This document shows, piece after piece, positions 54,367-64,000 of a stretch of 64,000 bases of DNA (positions within the stretch are counted from its first letter, which is position 1; each line of letters begins with the position of its first letter). Origin of the DNA: Anaerobacillus isosaccharinicus (GTDB lineage: Bacteria > Bacillota > Bacilli > Bacillales > Anaerobacillaceae). The notes beneath the pieces are model-generated. The model saw only the letters and a program-made list of their open reading frames with translations. It ran no database searches and was not told the origin of the DNA. The stretch is from contig NZ_CP063356.1 of the NCBI RefSeq assembly GCF_001866075.3, forward strand, positions 3,400,164-3,464,163, read 5' to 3'. The position numbers and the translations under genes were made by a program.

Positions 54367-55089
54367 ATGGAAAAGCCTAAATATAAAAGAATCGTACTTA
54401 AATTGAGCGGTGAGGCGCTGGCTGGAGAACAAGGTTACGGAATTGACCCTACAGTCATTCAGTCAATCGCACAGCAAATTAAAGAAATTGTTGCTCTTAA
54501 TGTAGAAGTTGCGATAATTGTTGGTGGCGGAAACATCTGGCGCGGCATGGCTGGTAGTGCTAAGGGAATGGATCGTGCTACAGCGGATTACATGGGAATG
54601 TTAGCAACAGTTATGAACTCATTAGCCTTACAAGATAGCCTTGAAAATCTTGAAGTTCCAACGAGAGTTCAAACATCTATTGAAATGAGACAAATTGCAG
54701 AACCGTACATAAGAAGAAGAGCGATTCGTCATCTAGAAAAAAGCCGTGTTGTTATCTTTGCTGGAGGAACTGGGAATCCTTATTTTTCTACAGATACTAC
54801 AGCAGCGCTCCGTGCAGCTGAAATTGAAGCAGAGGTCATTTTAATGGCTAAAAACAAGGTTGATGGTGTTTATACAGCAGATCCGTCTATTGACGCAAAT
54901 GCGAAAAAATATGAAACACTTACTTACCTAGATGTACTTAAAGAAGGCTTAGCTGTAATGGATTCAACAGCTTCATCATTATGTATGGACAATGACATTC
55001 CGCTTATTGTATTCTCAATTATGGAAGAAGGAAATATTAAGCGTGTTGTTTTAGGTGAAAATATCGGAACAATTGTTAGGGGGAATTAG
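54367..55089 (+). CDS. pyrH: UMP kinase
   Basis: PyrH phosphorylates UMP to UDP. The start is ATG 54367 ([20 protein letters not shown]) behind GGAGG; the open frame back to 54334 runs towards the terminator and is rejected. The 240-residue amino-acid-kinase fold has [40 protein letters not shown] and [18 protein letters not shown]. frr starts 1 base after the stop, the usual pyrH-frr pair. Confidence 0.97.
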   Translation: MEKPKYKRIVLKLSGEALAGEQGYGIDPTVIQSIAQQIKEIVALNVEVAIIVGGGNIWRGMAGSAKGMDRATADYMGMLATVMNSLALQDSLENLEVPTRVQTSIEMRQIAEPYIRRRAIRHLEKSRVVIFAGGTGNPYFSTDTTAALRAAEIEAEVILMAKNKVDGVYTADPSIDANAKKYETLTYLDVLKEGLAVMDSTASSLCMDNDIPLIVFSIMEEGNIKRVVLGENIGTIVRGN

Positions 55090-55090
55090 A

Positions 55091-55648
55091 ATGAGTAAAG
55101 AAGTAATTAAATTAGCTGAAGAAAAAATGAACAAAGCTGTAGACGCTCTTAAACGAGAACTTGTTACTCTTCGTGCCGGAAGAGCGAATCCTGCTATTCT
55201 AGATAAAATTCAAGTTGAATATTATGGTGCAGTTACTCCTTTAAACCAATTAGCTTCAGTAACAGTTCCGGAAGCGAGATTGTTAGTTATTCAGCCTTTT
55301 GATAAAACGATTATTAACGATATTGATCGTACAATTCAAAAGTCTGATTTAGGCTTGAGTCCTTCAAACGATGGGACAGTTATTAGAATTATGATCCCAC
55401 CATTAACCGAAGAAAGACGTCGTGATCTTGTTAAATTAGTAAAAAAATATGCTGAAGAAGCAAAAGTAGCGATTCGTAATATTCGTCGCGATGCAAATGA
55501 TGATTTAAAGAAATTACAAAAAGACGGTGAAATGACGGAAGATGAATTACGCCGTAGCACGGATGACGTACAAAAGCTAACTGATAAAGAAATTGTTAAA
55601 GTTGATGAAGTTGCACTTGTTAAAGAAAAAGAAATCATGGAAGTGTAA
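55091..55648 (+). CDS. frr: Ribosome recycling factor
   Basis: RRF splits post-termination ribosomes with EF-G. From ATG 55091 (TTAGGGGGAA upstream) it has 185 residues, with [40 protein letters not shown] and [20 protein letters not shown]. Length and motifs are standard. A terminator follows 32 bases after the stop. Confidence 0.98.
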   Translation: MSKEVIKLAEEKMNKAVDALKRELVTLRAGRANPAILDKIQVEYYGAVTPLNQLASVTVPEARLLVIQPFDKTIINDIDRTIQKSDLGLSPSNDGTVIRIMIPPLTEERRRDLVKLVKKYAEEAKVAIRNIRRDANDDLKKLQKDGEMTEDELRRSTDDVQKLTDKEIVKVDEVALVKEKEIMEV

Positions 55649-55680
55649 CCCGTTTCAAGGTAGAATAGAATAATGAATAG

Positions 55681-55714
55681 AACCCTCTATAATTATTAAG
55701 GGGGTTTTTTTATA
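55681..55714 (+). terminator. Terminator after pyrH-frr
   Basis: An AACCCTCT / AGGGGGTT stem (8 bp, one wobble), 10-base loop and a run of seven T. Confidence 0.85.
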
Positions 55715-56151
55715 CATTAGGGTTATAAATTGTTTTCGTTGTTACTCTAACCGATTTAAAGTCCTAAGTATAAAAAAAACAGTTGTTTTTTTCTTAGTTT
55801 AGTTTTTTAGTGAAACCATTATATTTTCTGTTCATTAGTACAACAATGGTAGTATGAATTTTTAAATAAAAGGCAAGCTTACCATCCTTCACCTTTCTCA
55901 GTAAAAGGGACGGAAGGAGATTATGGAAGAGACCTTCAATAAGCGTTGTGATGTGGTTATTTTTCATATACAATTATTAAAGTGTCCGTATAATTTATTT
56001 TTCAGTTAATTAGAGTAAGATGCGGCTGTGACACAACAAAAGTGTTTAACTGAGTATTTGAACAATACAAAACCATAGCGACATATAATTCCGAAACGAA
56101 GGATATGCAGCAACTATAAGAAAATTAGTATTAATTTTGGGGGACAAGAAT
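55715..56151. other. 437-bp gene-free region before uppS
   Basis: No ORF with SD is visible. An A-run/T-run fold-back (AAAAAAACA-GT-TGTTTTTTT, near 55776) could end transcription in both directions. ATCCTTCACCTTTCTC (near 55890) pairs partly with AAAGGGACGGAAGGAGAT (near 55904-55922). A TATAAT at 55989-55994 has no good -35 but could be the uppS promoter -10. SD GGGGGAC precedes uppS at 56140. Confidence 0.5.
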
Positions 56152-56919
56152 ATGCTTGAAAAGTTCTCGAACTGGAAGTCGAAAGCTGAACAAGAGAATA
56201 AGATAGAAGAAGTGAAATTAGAAAATGTACCTAAGCATGTTGCAATAATTATGGATGGAAATGGCCGTTGGGCTAAAAAAAGAGGCTTACCACGAATTGC
56301 TGGCCATCGTGAAGGTATGAATGTCATAAATAAAATAGTTAAAAAAGCTAATTCACTTGGTGTTGAAGTTTTAACTTTATATGCATTTTCGACTGAGAAC
56401 TGGAAAAGGCCTAAAAATGAAGTTGATTTTTTAATGAGATTACCTGAGCGTTATTTAAGTGTGGAATTACCTAAGTTAATTGAAGAAAATGTTAAGGTTC
56501 GCTTAATGGGCTGTAAGGAAAGTCTGCCTGCTCATACAATAGGTGCAGTAGATAATGCAATTGAAAAAACTAAACATAATACTGGTTTAATTCTAAATTT
56601 TGCTTTAAATTATGGAAGTCGAGATGAAATTGTCAGTGCTATTCAAGATATCGCCAAAGAAGTAGTTGCTGGAAATATTACCCCCGATCAGATAACGGAT
56701 GGGGTAATTACCGAGCATTTAATGACAAAGGAACTTCGTGACCCTGATCTATTAATACGTACAAGTGGTGAAATTCGTTTAAGTAACTTTATGCTTTGGC
56801 AGCTTGCCTACACAGAGTTTTGGTTTACAGATGTTCTATGGCCGGATTTCACTGAACAACACTTCCTTGAAGCTATTAGTGTCTACCAACAACGGACGCG
56901 ACGCTATGGAGGTATTTAG
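56152..56919 (+). CDS. uppS: Isoprenyl transferase (undecaprenyl diphosphate synthase)
   Basis: UppS makes the C55 lipid carrier for peptidoglycan and teichoic acids. From ATG 56152 (SD TGGGGGAC; TTG 56137 overlaps the SD) the 255 residues have the catalytic Asp35 in HVAIIMDGNGRWAKKRGLPR, AGHREGMNVINKIV, LTLYAFSTENWKRP and the C-terminal LLIRTSGEIRLSNFMLWQLA, YTEFWFTDVLWPDF. cdsA follows after 15 bases. Confidence 0.98.
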   Translation: MLEKFSNWKSKAEQENKIEEVKLENVPKHVAIIMDGNGRWAKKRGLPRIAGHREGMNVINKIVKKANSLGVEVLTLYAFSTENWKRPKNEVDFLMRLPERYLSVELPKLIEENVKVRLMGCKESLPAHTIGAVDNAIEKTKHNTGLILNFALNYGSRDEIVSAIQDIAKEVVAGNITPDQITDGVITEHLMTKELRDPDLLIRTSGEIRLSNFMLWQLAYTEFWFTDVLWPDFTEQHFLEAISVYQQRTRRYGGI

Positions 56920-56934
56920 AAAGGAGTCACTGCA

Positions 56935-57729
56935 ATGAAAGAGAGAATAGTTACAGGGGTTATTGCAGGAATCGTATTTATCTTATTAATCGTAATCGGC
57001 CAACTCCCATTTACAATCGTGATAATCGGACTGGCTTCAATAGGCTTATTTGAATTACTAAAAATGAAGAAAATTGCCTCGTTGTCAATAATGGGAGCAA
57101 TAAGTTTAATTTTTATGTGGACCATCGTAATCCCAAATCAATGGTTTGAAACAGGCATTCTATCCAACTTTAGTCGAAGTGATTTATTGATAGGATTTAT
57201 TATTTTGTTTTTAGCTATTACTGTCTTAACAAAAAATTCTATTACTTTTGATGAAGTAGGTTTTGTTATTCTATCATCTGCTTATGTTGGCTTAGGGTTT
57301 CACTTCTTAATTGAAACACGATTACTAGAAAATGGTCTATCTTTACTCTTTTTTATCCTATTTTTAATTTGGTCTACTGATTCTGGAGCATATTTTGCAG
57401 GTAGATCTTTTGGAAAACGAAAGCTTTGGCCCGAGATAAGTCCGAAAAAAACAATCGAAGGCTCGCTTGGCGGAATTTTTTGTGCTCTTTTCATAGGGCT
57501 TATCTATCACTATTTTGTTCCAATTTCCGATTCTATAGGAACTGTAATTATTATGATCCTTGTTGTATCTATAGTAGGACAAATTGGTGATCTTGTTGAA
57601 TCGGCCCTAAAACGACATTATTCTGTTAAAGATTCAGGGAATATTCTGCCAGGGCATGGTGGTATTTTAGATCGTTTTGATAGCTTGATCTTTGTGTTAC
57701 CTGTTTTATACTTATTACATTTTATTTAA
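56935..57729 (+). CDS. cdsA: Phosphatidate cytidylyltransferase
   Basis: CdsA makes CDP-diacylglycerol for phospholipid synthesis. The 264-residue integral membrane protein has about seven hydrophobic segments and the family signature near the C-terminus (SVKDSGNILPGHGGILDRFD, SLIFVLPVLYL) plus STDSGAYFAGRSFGKRKLWP and ISPKKTIEGSLGG. SD AAAGGAG. Confidence 0.97.
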   Translation: MKERIVTGVIAGIVFILLIVIGQLPFTIVIIGLASIGLFELLKMKKIASLSIMGAISLIFMWTIVIPNQWFETGILSNFSRSDLLIGFIILFLAITVLTKNSITFDEVGFVILSSAYVGLGFHFLIETRLLENGLSLLFFILFLIWSTDSGAYFAGRSFGKRKLWPEISPKKTIEGSLGGIFCALFIGLIYHYFVPISDSIGTVIIMILVVSIVGQIGDLVESALKRHYSVKDSGNILPGHGGILDRFDSLIFVLPVLYLLHFI

Positions 57730-57844
57730 TAACGATACATATATAATAGAAAATGTTCTTAAATTCGATAAATAAATTACGCTGATCACCTACTAGAAGA
57801 CGTTCTAAGAGAAATTCTATTACGGTGGTACGAGGAGTTATCTT

Positions 57845-58996
57845 ATGAAAAAAATAAGTTTATTGGGGGCCACAGGTTCTATCGGAACACAAACCTTGGA
57901 TGTTATAAAAAGTCATCCGGACAAGTTTACCCTTGAAGCCATTTCCATTGGTAGAAATATTGACCTTGGTCTAAAACAAATAAATGAGTATAAACCTAAG
58001 CTTGTTTCCGTACAATTTAAGGAAGATTATGATAAACTTTTAAAGGAAATTCCTAAAAATACAAAGTTATTCTACGGGAATGAAGGTTTAGAGGAAGTTG
58101 CTGCTAATAATGATGCAGATATATTAGTGAATGCTGTACTAGGTAGCGTTGGACTTAAACCTACACTATCAGCAATCCAAGCAGGGAAGACAATTGCCAT
58201 AGCTAACAAAGAAACATTAGTTACGGCCGGACATCTTGTGACAGCTGAGGCCAATAAATTTAATGTCAATTTACTTCCTGTTGATAGCGAGCATTCAGCT
58301 ATTTTTCAATGTTTACAGGGAGAAAGGTTGCAAGAGGTAGATAAATTAATTTTAACCGCTTCTGGTGGTAGTTTTCGTCACTTAGAACGTTCACAATTAG
58401 CAAACGTTACAGTACAAGACGCTCTAAATCACCCTAATTGGTCAATGGGTGCTAAAATAACGATAGATTCTGCCACGATGATGAATAAGGGGCTAGAGGT
58501 CATTGAGGCTTATTGGCTTTTTGGGATGCCCTATGAAAAAATAGAAGTACTTCTGCACCAAGAAAGTATTATTCATTCTATGGTTGAATTTATCGATGGC
58601 AGTGTAATTGCCCAGTTAGGCACACCAGATATGAGAGTCCCAATTCAATATGCTTTAACATATCCAAACAGGCTTGATTTAGTAGGAAAGAAGCGTTTAA
58701 GCCTTTGGGAAGTTGGTAAATTACATTTTTCAAAACCTTCCTTTGATAGATACCGTTGTCTAGGCTTTGCATTTGAAGCTGGTAAAAGCGGTGGAACAGT
58801 GCCAACCGTTTTAAATGCTGCCAATGAGGAAGCAGTGTCCTTATTTCTAAATGGGACAATATCGTTTCTAGAAATTGAAGAGGCTATTGAAAAAGCGCTT
58901 AACTGGCATCAAAAAATTTCTTCACCAACTCTCGAAGAAATTCAACACATTGATAAAGAAGTAAGAACATTCGTTAAGAAAGTAATGGTAAAATAA
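57845..58996 (+). CDS. dxr: 1-deoxy-D-xylulose-5-phosphate reductoisomerase
   Basis: Dxr is the second step of the MEP isoprenoid pathway and feeds UppS. The 383 residues have the NADPH motif [35 protein letters not shown], the metal/substrate segment [29 protein letters not shown] and [20 protein letters not shown]. The SD is CGAGGAG. A 115-base gap before it contains no clear promoter. Confidence 0.97.
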   Translation: MKKISLLGATGSIGTQTLDVIKSHPDKFTLEAISIGRNIDLGLKQINEYKPKLVSVQFKEDYDKLLKEIPKNTKLFYGNEGLEEVAANNDADILVNAVLGSVGLKPTLSAIQAGKTIAIANKETLVTAGHLVTAEANKFNVNLLPVDSEHSAIFQCLQGERLQEVDKLILTASGGSFRHLERSQLANVTVQDALNHPNWSMGAKITIDSATMMNKGLEVIEAYWLFGMPYEKIEVLLHQESIIHSMVEFIDGSVIAQLGTPDMRVPIQYALTYPNRLDLVGKKRLSLWEVGKLHFSKPSFDRYRCLGFAFEAGKSGGTVPTVLNAANEEAVSLFLNGTISFLEIEEAIEKALNWHQKISSPTLEEIQHIDKEVRTFVKKVMVK

Positions 58997-59077
58997 TTTC
59001 CACTTAGCATTCGCATTCTACCTAAATACCAAATGATTGGCTACTTCTAACGAAAAATATTTTGAAAAGGTTGTGAT

Positions 59078-60337
59078 TTGTTGAATACATTTATTTCGAT
59101 TGTCATCATATTTGGATTGCTCGTATTCATTCATGAGCTAGGACATTTGATTTTTGCTAAGCGAGCTGGAATTTTATGTCGCGAATTTGCTATTGGTTTT
59201 GGTCCGAAGCTTTTTTCGTATAAAAAAGATGAGACAGTTTACACAATTAGATTACTACCTTTAGGTGGATTTGTAAGAATGGCCGGGGAAGACCCCGAAA
59301 TGATTGAAATTAAACCTGGTTTTCAAATTGGCTTAGGTTTTTCTAGAAATGGAAAAGTAAAAGATATTGTTATTAATAATAAATCGAAGCATCCTGATGC
59401 AAAAGTGATTACCGTTGAAAAAATTGACTTAGAGCGTAAGTTAATGATCCAAGGGTATGACGAAAATGATGAATTACAGACATTTGATGTAGAACCTAAG
59501 GCTGATTACATTTTTGATGAACAACGTACTCAAATTGCACCTTACAATCGCCAATTTGGATCAAAGACTTTAGCACAAAGAGCGATTGCTATTTTTGCTG
59601 GGCCTTTTATGAATTTTGCTTTAGCTGCGGTTATTTTAATGTCGTTTGCGCTAATCCAAGGATTACCAGTGGATAAACCAATTGTTGGTGATGTAATTGA
59701 AGATGGGGCAGCTATTGAAGTAGGTTTACAAAAAGGTGATTACGTTGTAGCAATTGACGGTAAACCCCTTGAAACATGGGGAGATTTAACGAGCGTCATT
59801 CAAAGAAGTCCAAATAAAGAGCTTTTATTTAAAATTAATCGTGATGGGCAATTGTTTGAAGTAGCTATTGTTCCAGACGCTAGAACTGGCCCTAACGAAC
59901 AAGTAGACGGTTTTATCGGTATTTATCCACCGACAGAATTTGCCGTGGTGGGTGCGATTGTTTTCGGATTTACTCAAACATGGGAATATATTGTCCTAAT
60001 CATTGAGAGCTTAGGAATGTTAATTACAGGGCAATTTACACTAGATCACTTATCTGGGCCAGTTGGAATTTACAATTATACAGGTCAAGCAGCTGAAATG
60101 GGGATTTTAGTATTGATGCAATGGGCAGCAATCTTAAGTGTAAACCTAGGAATTATTAATTTATTACCGTTACCAGCTTTAGATGGTGGTAGACTAATGT
60201 TTATCGGATTAGAGGCATTACGTGGAAAGCCTATTGATCCACAAAAGGAAGGGATTGTTCATTTCGTCGGTTTCGCCCTTTTAATGCTTTTAATGCTTGT
60301 TGTGACATGGAACGACATTAATAAGTTCTTTTTATAA
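59078..60337 (+). CDS. rseP: Site-2 intramembrane zinc protease RseP (RasP/YluC)
   Basis: RseP cleaves anti-sigma factors and signal peptides in the membrane. It starts at TTG 59078 (AAAAGG 7 bases before) or TTG 59081. The 419 residues have the zinc site HELGH at 19-23, the conserved [20 protein letters not shown], a PDZ domain (about 205-275), the second metal motif [15 protein letters not shown] and four transmembrane helices. Family length is normal for Bacillus. Confidence 0.96.
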   Translation: MLNTFISIVIIFGLLVFIHELGHLIFAKRAGILCREFAIGFGPKLFSYKKDETVYTIRLLPLGGFVRMAGEDPEMIEIKPGFQIGLGFSRNGKVKDIVINNKSKHPDAKVITVEKIDLERKLMIQGYDENDELQTFDVEPKADYIFDEQRTQIAPYNRQFGSKTLAQRAIAIFAGPFMNFALAAVILMSFALIQGLPVDKPIVGDVIEDGAAIEVGLQKGDYVVAIDGKPLETWGDLTSVIQRSPNKELLFKINRDGQLFEVAIVPDARTGPNEQVDGFIGIYPPTEFAVVGAIVFGFTQTWEYIVLIIESLGMLITGQFTLDHLSGPVGIYNYTGQAAEMGILVLMQWAAILSVNLGIINLLPLPALDGGRLMFIGLEALRGKPIDPQKEGIVHFVGFALLMLLMLVVTWNDINKFFL

Positions 60338-60459
60338 TGTAGAATGAAAAATGTAAAATGTAATGATTGAGTGATGCTATGAAGTTCCTCTATCCTCATT
60401 TTTACACATATTCGCAGAAATCGATGTAATTTAATAGAAAATAATAGAGGTGTTTAAAG

Positions 60460-62169
60460 ATGCGTCAAAATCATTTTTTAAGTCCTACGCTTCGTGATGT
60501 TCCTTCGGATGCAGAAGTAACAAGCCATCAACTGATGCTTAGAGCAGGATTAATTAGACAAACAGCTTCAGGAGTTTATTCATTTTTACCACTTGGGTTC
60601 CGTGCATTAAAAAAAGTTGAGAATATCGTTAGGCAAGAAATGGACTTAGCTGATGCTCAAGAAGTTCTTATGCCTGCTATTCAGCCTGCTGAACTTTGGC
60701 AAGAGAGTGGCCGATGGGAAGCATATGGTCCTGAGTTAATGCGATTTAATGATCGTCATAACCGCGAGTTTGCTATGGGGCCAACTCATGAAGAAGTCAT
60801 TACTACATTAGTAAGAGATGACGTTAAATCATATAAAAAGTTGCCAATGACTTTATATCAAATTCAAACAAAGTTTCGAGATGAAAGGCGTCCGCGCTTT
60901 GGTGTTTTAAGATCTCGCGAGTTCATTATGAAAGATGCTTACTCTTTTGATACAAACCAAGAGGGCTTAGATATTAGTTACGATAAAATGTACGAAGCTT
61001 ATACAAATGTTTTTACTCGTTGCGGACTTGACTTTCGCGCAGTGGTAGCAGATTCAGGAGCAATGGGCGGGAAAGATACGCATGAATTCATGGTGCTGTC
61101 AAGCATAGGTGAAGATACAATTGCCTACTCAGATACAAGCAATTATGCTGCTAATATTGAAATAGCTCCAGTGGTCGCTCACTATGAAAAGAGTGATGAG
61201 GCGCTTTTAGGGCTTGAAAAGTTTGCAACACCAGACTTAAAAACGATAGATGAACTAGAAGCGTCACTTTCGATTAGCAAAGAAAAGTTAATAAAAGCCG
61301 TATTGTTTATCGTCGATAATAAACCTGTCTTAGCATTAGTCCGTGGTGACCATGATGTTAACGATGTAAAAATTAAGCATTTTTATAATGCTCAAGTAGT
61401 TGAATTAGCTTCTCATGAACAAACAGTACAATATATGAGATGTGAACCTGGTTTTATTGGTCCTATCCAAGTGTCTACAGATGTAGATGTACTTGCCGAT
61501 ATAGCTGTTCAAACTGTTGTAAACGGGGTTTGTGGTGCTAACGAGAAAGATATGCACTTTAAAAATGTAAATCCCGAGCGAGACTTTTCAGTTCAAAAAT
61601 TCGTAGATCTTCGTTTTATTAAAGAAGGAGATTTATCACCAGATGGACAAGGAACGATTCGTTTCGCAGAAGGAATCGAAGTTGGTCATGTCTTTAAATT
61701 AGGAACAAGATACAGTGAAGCAATGGGTGCTCAGTTCCTTGATGAGAATGGCAAAACACAACCGATGATTATGGGTTGTTATGGGATTGGTGTCACAAGA
61801 ACGGTAGCGGCAGTTATTGAACAGCATCATGATGAAAAAGGTATTGTTTGGCCAAAGTCTGTTGCACCATTTGATCTTCACTTAATTGCAGTTAATATGA
61901 AAGATAGCGAACAAAAAGAGCTTTCAGAACAGTTATATAAAAAGCTAATGAAGGCGGGCTATGATATTTTGTTTGATGATCGCGCTGAACGAGCTGGAGT
62001 TAAATTTACGGATGCAGACCTTATTGGTTTACCCGTGAGAATTACTGTTGGTAAAAAAGCTAGCGAAGGAATTGTAGAAGTAAAAGTTCGTAAAACTGGT
62101 GAAATAATAGAAGTACAAGTAGACCAACTAAATTCTACGCTAGCAGAATTGCTATCGAAATTAGCTTAA
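60460..62169 (+). CDS. proS: Prolyl-tRNA synthetase (bacterial type with editing domain)
   Basis: ProS charges tRNA-Pro. The 569 residues start [20 protein letters not shown] (SD AGAGGTG). Class II motif 2 ([20 protein letters not shown]), an insertion editing domain (about 225-400, with [20 protein letters not shown]), motif 3 ([20 protein letters not shown]) and the C-terminal anticodon-binding domain ([30 protein letters not shown]) are all present. No T-box leader is visible upstream. Confidence 0.98.
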   Translation: MRQNHFLSPTLRDVPSDAEVTSHQLMLRAGLIRQTASGVYSFLPLGFRALKKVENIVRQEMDLADAQEVLMPAIQPAELWQESGRWEAYGPELMRFNDRHNREFAMGPTHEEVITTLVRDDVKSYKKLPMTLYQIQTKFRDERRPRFGVLRSREFIMKDAYSFDTNQEGLDISYDKMYEAYTNVFTRCGLDFRAVVADSGAMGGKDTHEFMVLSSIGEDTIAYSDTSNYAANIEIAPVVAHYEKSDEALLGLEKFATPDLKTIDELEASLSISKEKLIKAVLFIVDNKPVLALVRGDHDVNDVKIKHFYNAQVVELASHEQTVQYMRCEPGFIGPIQVSTDVDVLADIAVQTVVNGVCGANEKDMHFKNVNPERDFSVQKFVDLRFIKEGDLSPDGQGTIRFAEGIEVGHVFKLGTRYSEAMGAQFLDENGKTQPMIMGCYGIGVTRTVAAVIEQHHDEKGIVWPKSVAPFDLHLIAVNMKDSEQKELSEQLYKKLMKAGYDILFDDRAERAGVKFTDADLIGLPVRITVGKKASEGIVEVKVRKTGEIIEVQVDQLNSTLAELLSKLA

Positions 62170-62179
62170 TTTTTAAACT

Positions 62180-62206
62180 GGTACCTTGCCTTTTGAGGTA
62201 CCTTTT
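62180..62206 (+). terminator. Terminator after proS
   Basis: A GGTACCT / AGGTACC stem (7 bp, 9-base loop) with TTTTAT follows the stop by about 10 bases. Confidence 0.7.
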
Positions 62207-62250
62207 ATATTCCATAAATTAATTTATACCCTAGAAGACAAGATGAAATA

Positions 62251-62280
62251 GGGCTTACGTCAATTGATCGACGTCGAGCC
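62251..62280. repeat. Hairpin in the proS-IS gap
   Basis: GGGCTTACGTC and GACGTCGAGCC pair (ACGTC/GACGT plus GGCT/AGCC with a small bulge) around an 8-base loop. There is no T-run. A second inverted repeat (AGTGTCA near 62374 / TGACACT near 62405) lies downstream. These may be IS-end or regulatory structures. Confidence 0.45.
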
Positions 62281-62431
62281 AAGTATTACTAATCAAAAAG
62301 AAAACGTATTTTGTTATACTATCGTTAGTAAACAATTTACTTTGAACGTAAGGATTAGCTAACCAAAGCGGTAGTGTCAAAAGTTCTATGAAAACTAAAG
62401 GCTGATGACACTTTCTACCAATTAACTGGTG

Positions 62432-62592
62432 GTAGCTCTCGCCATCGCTCTTGACAAACACGCCAATGGTTTAGCGAGAGGTTTAACAAGGGCGAAGAGG
62501 ACAAAAGAAGGCATAGCTAAATAAGCCCTTGGTACTTCCATTTTAAACCATTGGCAAGTTCGGTTTGTCAAGAGTGCGCTCCGCCGATGGCT
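62432..62592. repeat. Large inverted repeat flanking the 3' side of the transposase gene
   Basis: GCCATCGCTCTTGACAAAC (62441-62459) and GCCAATGGTTTA (62462-62473) are matched in reverse by TAAACCATTGGC (62544-62555), GTTTGTCAAGAG (62563-62574) and ATGGC (62587-62591). An inner CAAGGGC/GCCCTTG pair and a competing local CTCTCGC (62436-62442) / GCGAGAG (62474-62480) pair also exist. It is probably the subterminal end of the insertion sequence or a palindromic element beside it. Confidence 0.6.
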
Positions 62593-62616
62593 AGGAAGGG
62601 CTCAGCTAAACAAAAG

Positions 62617-63957
62617 TTAGGCAGTTTGCTTACTTATCCAATCCTGGGCAAGACCAATAAGAGTTGTCCATCTAGCAGGCATGTTTGGAAGCTTCTCTAA
62701 CTCAGGAATTGTTACTGGTACTTTTCCTTCCAAAGCTGAATGTGGTCTTAAAAAGTTAAAGTAAGCAACGAACAAGGTCACAAAAGAAACAGAACCATGT
62801 TCTGAACCGAAACCATGAGTGGATCGATAGTTTCCTTTAAAGGTACGATTTAGCCGCTCGATAATTTGTTTGAGAGGTCGATATTCTTTTGACACCTCGT
62901 CTTCGTTCGTTAAGCCAATTACCTGAATGACCTCAAACGGGATTTGGTGCTGGGCATAAAAGTGTTGTGCTAATAAGTAAATGGGATTGCCATCGACAAC
63001 GAAAGTTAGGTTTTCTGGGATTTTCCTAAGCTTTAACAACACTTCGTCTATCGCTTTAATAGCTGTAGCTGTATCTCGATTAGGTGACACAGGATAAGAG
63101 AGAATGACTTTCTTCACGGCATCAAAAAAGAAAAACAGGTAATGCCAACGGCCATTTACGCGGATGTATGTTTCGTCACCACAAAATTGATCTGAGAGTT
63201 CGTAAGGATAGTGATCAATATACGGTTTCAACCACAATGCCACACTGTTTTCGTAGTTTAAAATGCTTTGATGAGAAATTGAAACACCGTGTACATCTTT
63301 CATCAACGCTGCTGTTTTACGGGCTGAAAGTCCATAATTGACGTGATAAGTCAAAATCAGTCCAAGCGTATGTGGAGACACATAAATTCTTGATAGATCA
63401 ACTCTCGGTCTCTTTGGTGAATGCTTCGCTAATGGTTGAAAATCAATGTGAAACTGGCGGTAAATATAGCGAAGTTTAAAGGCTTGAGGATCTTCTTTGA
63501 ACCGATTTTTCTCTTTTTGAGTCATCGCATTACGTTTCTGTTGGTAATAAGAACAAGCGTCGTTTTTACACTTGTACACATGGAAGTCTTTTCTTTCTTT
63601 CACTTTTTCGAGTGTTTTTGAACAGTGAGGGCATTTCAGGATTGCTTCCTTGAGATAACGATTTTTCTCACTGAAAAGGCACGAACACACCTTACATTGA
63701 TATTGTCCTTTCGCTCCATTGTTCGCATATAAATACTCAGCTGGAGCACCACACGTAGGACATTTCATTGATGAAGGAACGGGTGTTGAATTCGACCGTC
63801 TTTGTACTGGTTTGAGAGGTTTACCTTTAGACTCAAGATGCTCGGTTAATAAAACTTGAAAATCTAGTTTTTTTGGAACTTCAATGATCGGTAGATCATC
63901 AACTTGAAGCTTGCGATAAGGTTTATTAACTGGAGCCTCAGTCGGTTTATCAAACAT
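62617..63957 (-). CDS. DDE transposase with zinc-ribbon N-terminus
   Basis: The 446-residue protein on the minus strand starts at 63957 behind CGGGAAGAG. There are two N-terminal zinc-ribbon pairs (CPTCGAPAEYLY...CKVC and CPHCSKTLEKVK...CKNDAC), a helix-turn-helix-like region (YGLSARKTAALMKDVHGVSI) and an IS6/IS240-like catalytic domain with Asp in QFCGDETYIRVNGRWHYLF, Asp in TFVVDGNPIYLLAQHF and Glu in PLKQIIERLNRTFKGNY, ending FLRPHSALEGKVPVTIPEL. The frame is intact, so the element could be active. The exact IS family is not assigned. Confidence 0.9.
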   Translation of the reverse strand: MFDKPTEAPVNKPYRKLQVDDLPIIEVPKKLDFQVLLTEHLESKGKPLKPVQRRSNSTPVPSSMKCPTCGAPAEYLYANNGAKGQYQCKVCSCLFSEKNRYLKEAILKCPHCSKTLEKVKERKDFHVYKCKNDACSYYQQKRNAMTQKEKNRFKEDPQAFKLRYIYRQFHIDFQPLAKHSPKRPRVDLSRIYVSPHTLGLILTYHVNYGLSARKTAALMKDVHGVSISHQSILNYENSVALWLKPYIDHYPYELSDQFCGDETYIRVNGRWHYLFFFFDAVKKVILSYPVSPNRDTATAIKAIDEVLLKLRKIPENLTFVVDGNPIYLLAQHFYAQHQIPFEVIQVIGLTNEDEVSKEYRPLKQIIERLNRTFKGNYRSTHGFGSEHGSVSFVTLFVAYFNFLRPHSALEGKVPVTIPELEKLPNMPARWTTLIGLAQDWISKQTA

Positions 63958-64000
63958 GCTCTTCCCGATTAAAAGGGTAAGGAGCGTTCGAATTACTTGT

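Larger units (their letters stand above)
62432..64000 (-). mobile_element. Insertion sequence after proS (incomplete at window edge)
   Basis: This contains an intact transposase gene and the inverted-repeat region on its 3' side. The 5' end of the element runs off the window or lies within the last 43 bases, so its terminal repeats and target duplication cannot be defined. In relatives polC follows proS, so the element lies in the proS-polC gap. Confidence 0.65.

Noticed and set aside
60338-60459. T-box leader before proS
   Set aside because: The gap is only 122 bases and no AGGGTGGNACCGCG-type motif or terminator pair is present.
62255-62461. 68-residue minus-strand ORF between proS and the transposase
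   Set aside because: No SD, no family, and it runs through several inverted repeats; more likely non-coding IS-flank sequence.
1-64000. CRISPR arrays, tRNA or rRNA genes, prophage
   Set aside because: No regularly spaced direct repeats, no cloverleaf with CCA/TTCGA arms noticed, and no phage genes; the window is almost entirely core chromosome plus two insertion sequences.

Overview
The window is a low-GC Firmicutes chromosome segment whose gene order matches the ffh-to-proS region of Bacillus and relatives, including the large fla/che flagellar-chemotaxis operon. Marker genes are those of Bacillaceae (codY, FliY-type switch, cheC/cheD, sigD, swrD, swrB, ylqG/ylqH). The bases are AT-rich, SD sequences are strong, and TTG/GTG starts are frequent. 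A signal peptidase gene between rplS and rbgA, and a FapA-type gene after sigD, argue against B. subtilis itself and suggest a related, possibly alkaliphilic, bacillus. That genus-level guess is inference. Almost every real gene is on the + strand.

Layout. 1-4.1 kb: SRP and ribosome/tRNA maturation genes (ffh, rpsP, khpA, ylqD, rimM, trmD, rplS). 4.2-9.1 kb: signal peptidase, rbgA, rnhB, then a FliK-like/FlhB-like pair (ylqG-ylqH) and two small unknown ORFs. 9.5-20 kb: sucCD, dprA, topA, trmFO, then xerC-hslV-hslU-codY. 20.5-52.2 kb: the fla/che operon in export order: basal body (flgB to fliG), export ATPase (fliH, fliI, fliJ), motE, hook (fliK, flgD, flgE), swrD, fliL, switch (fliM, fliY, cheY), export gate (fliO, P, Q, R, flhB, flhA), placement factors (flhF, flhG), chemotaxis (cheB, A, W, C, D), sigD, fapA and swrB. 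52.3-62.2 kb: rpsB, tsf, pyrH, frr, uppS, cdsA, dxr, rseP, proS. 62.4-64 kb: an insertion-sequence transposase on the minus strand, cut by the window edge, lying where polC normally follows proS.

The most unusual part is 37,984-39,800, between flhB and flhA. It holds a 127-bp imperfect palindrome, the true start of flhA (ATG at 38,133) broken after about 14 codons, a patchwork of exact flhA fragments separated by unrelated sequence, and a minus-strand transposase carrying several frameshifts or stops. The rest of flhA then resumes in frame with no ordinary start until codon 18. The patches look either like a very odd mosaic duplication or like a hybrid consensus of an insertion present in only part of the population. 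As written, the export-gate gene flhA lacks its N-terminus, so motility may be impaired, although every other fla/che gene is intact.

Regulatory signals visible in the sequence include good SigA-type promoters before rplS, topA, xerC and rpsB. A SigD-type promoter lies before rnhB-ylqG-ylqH. A CodY-box-like site is present in the long codY-flgB gap. Many intrinsic terminators are also visible, along with a mini-ORF leader before swrD, which has no SD of its own.
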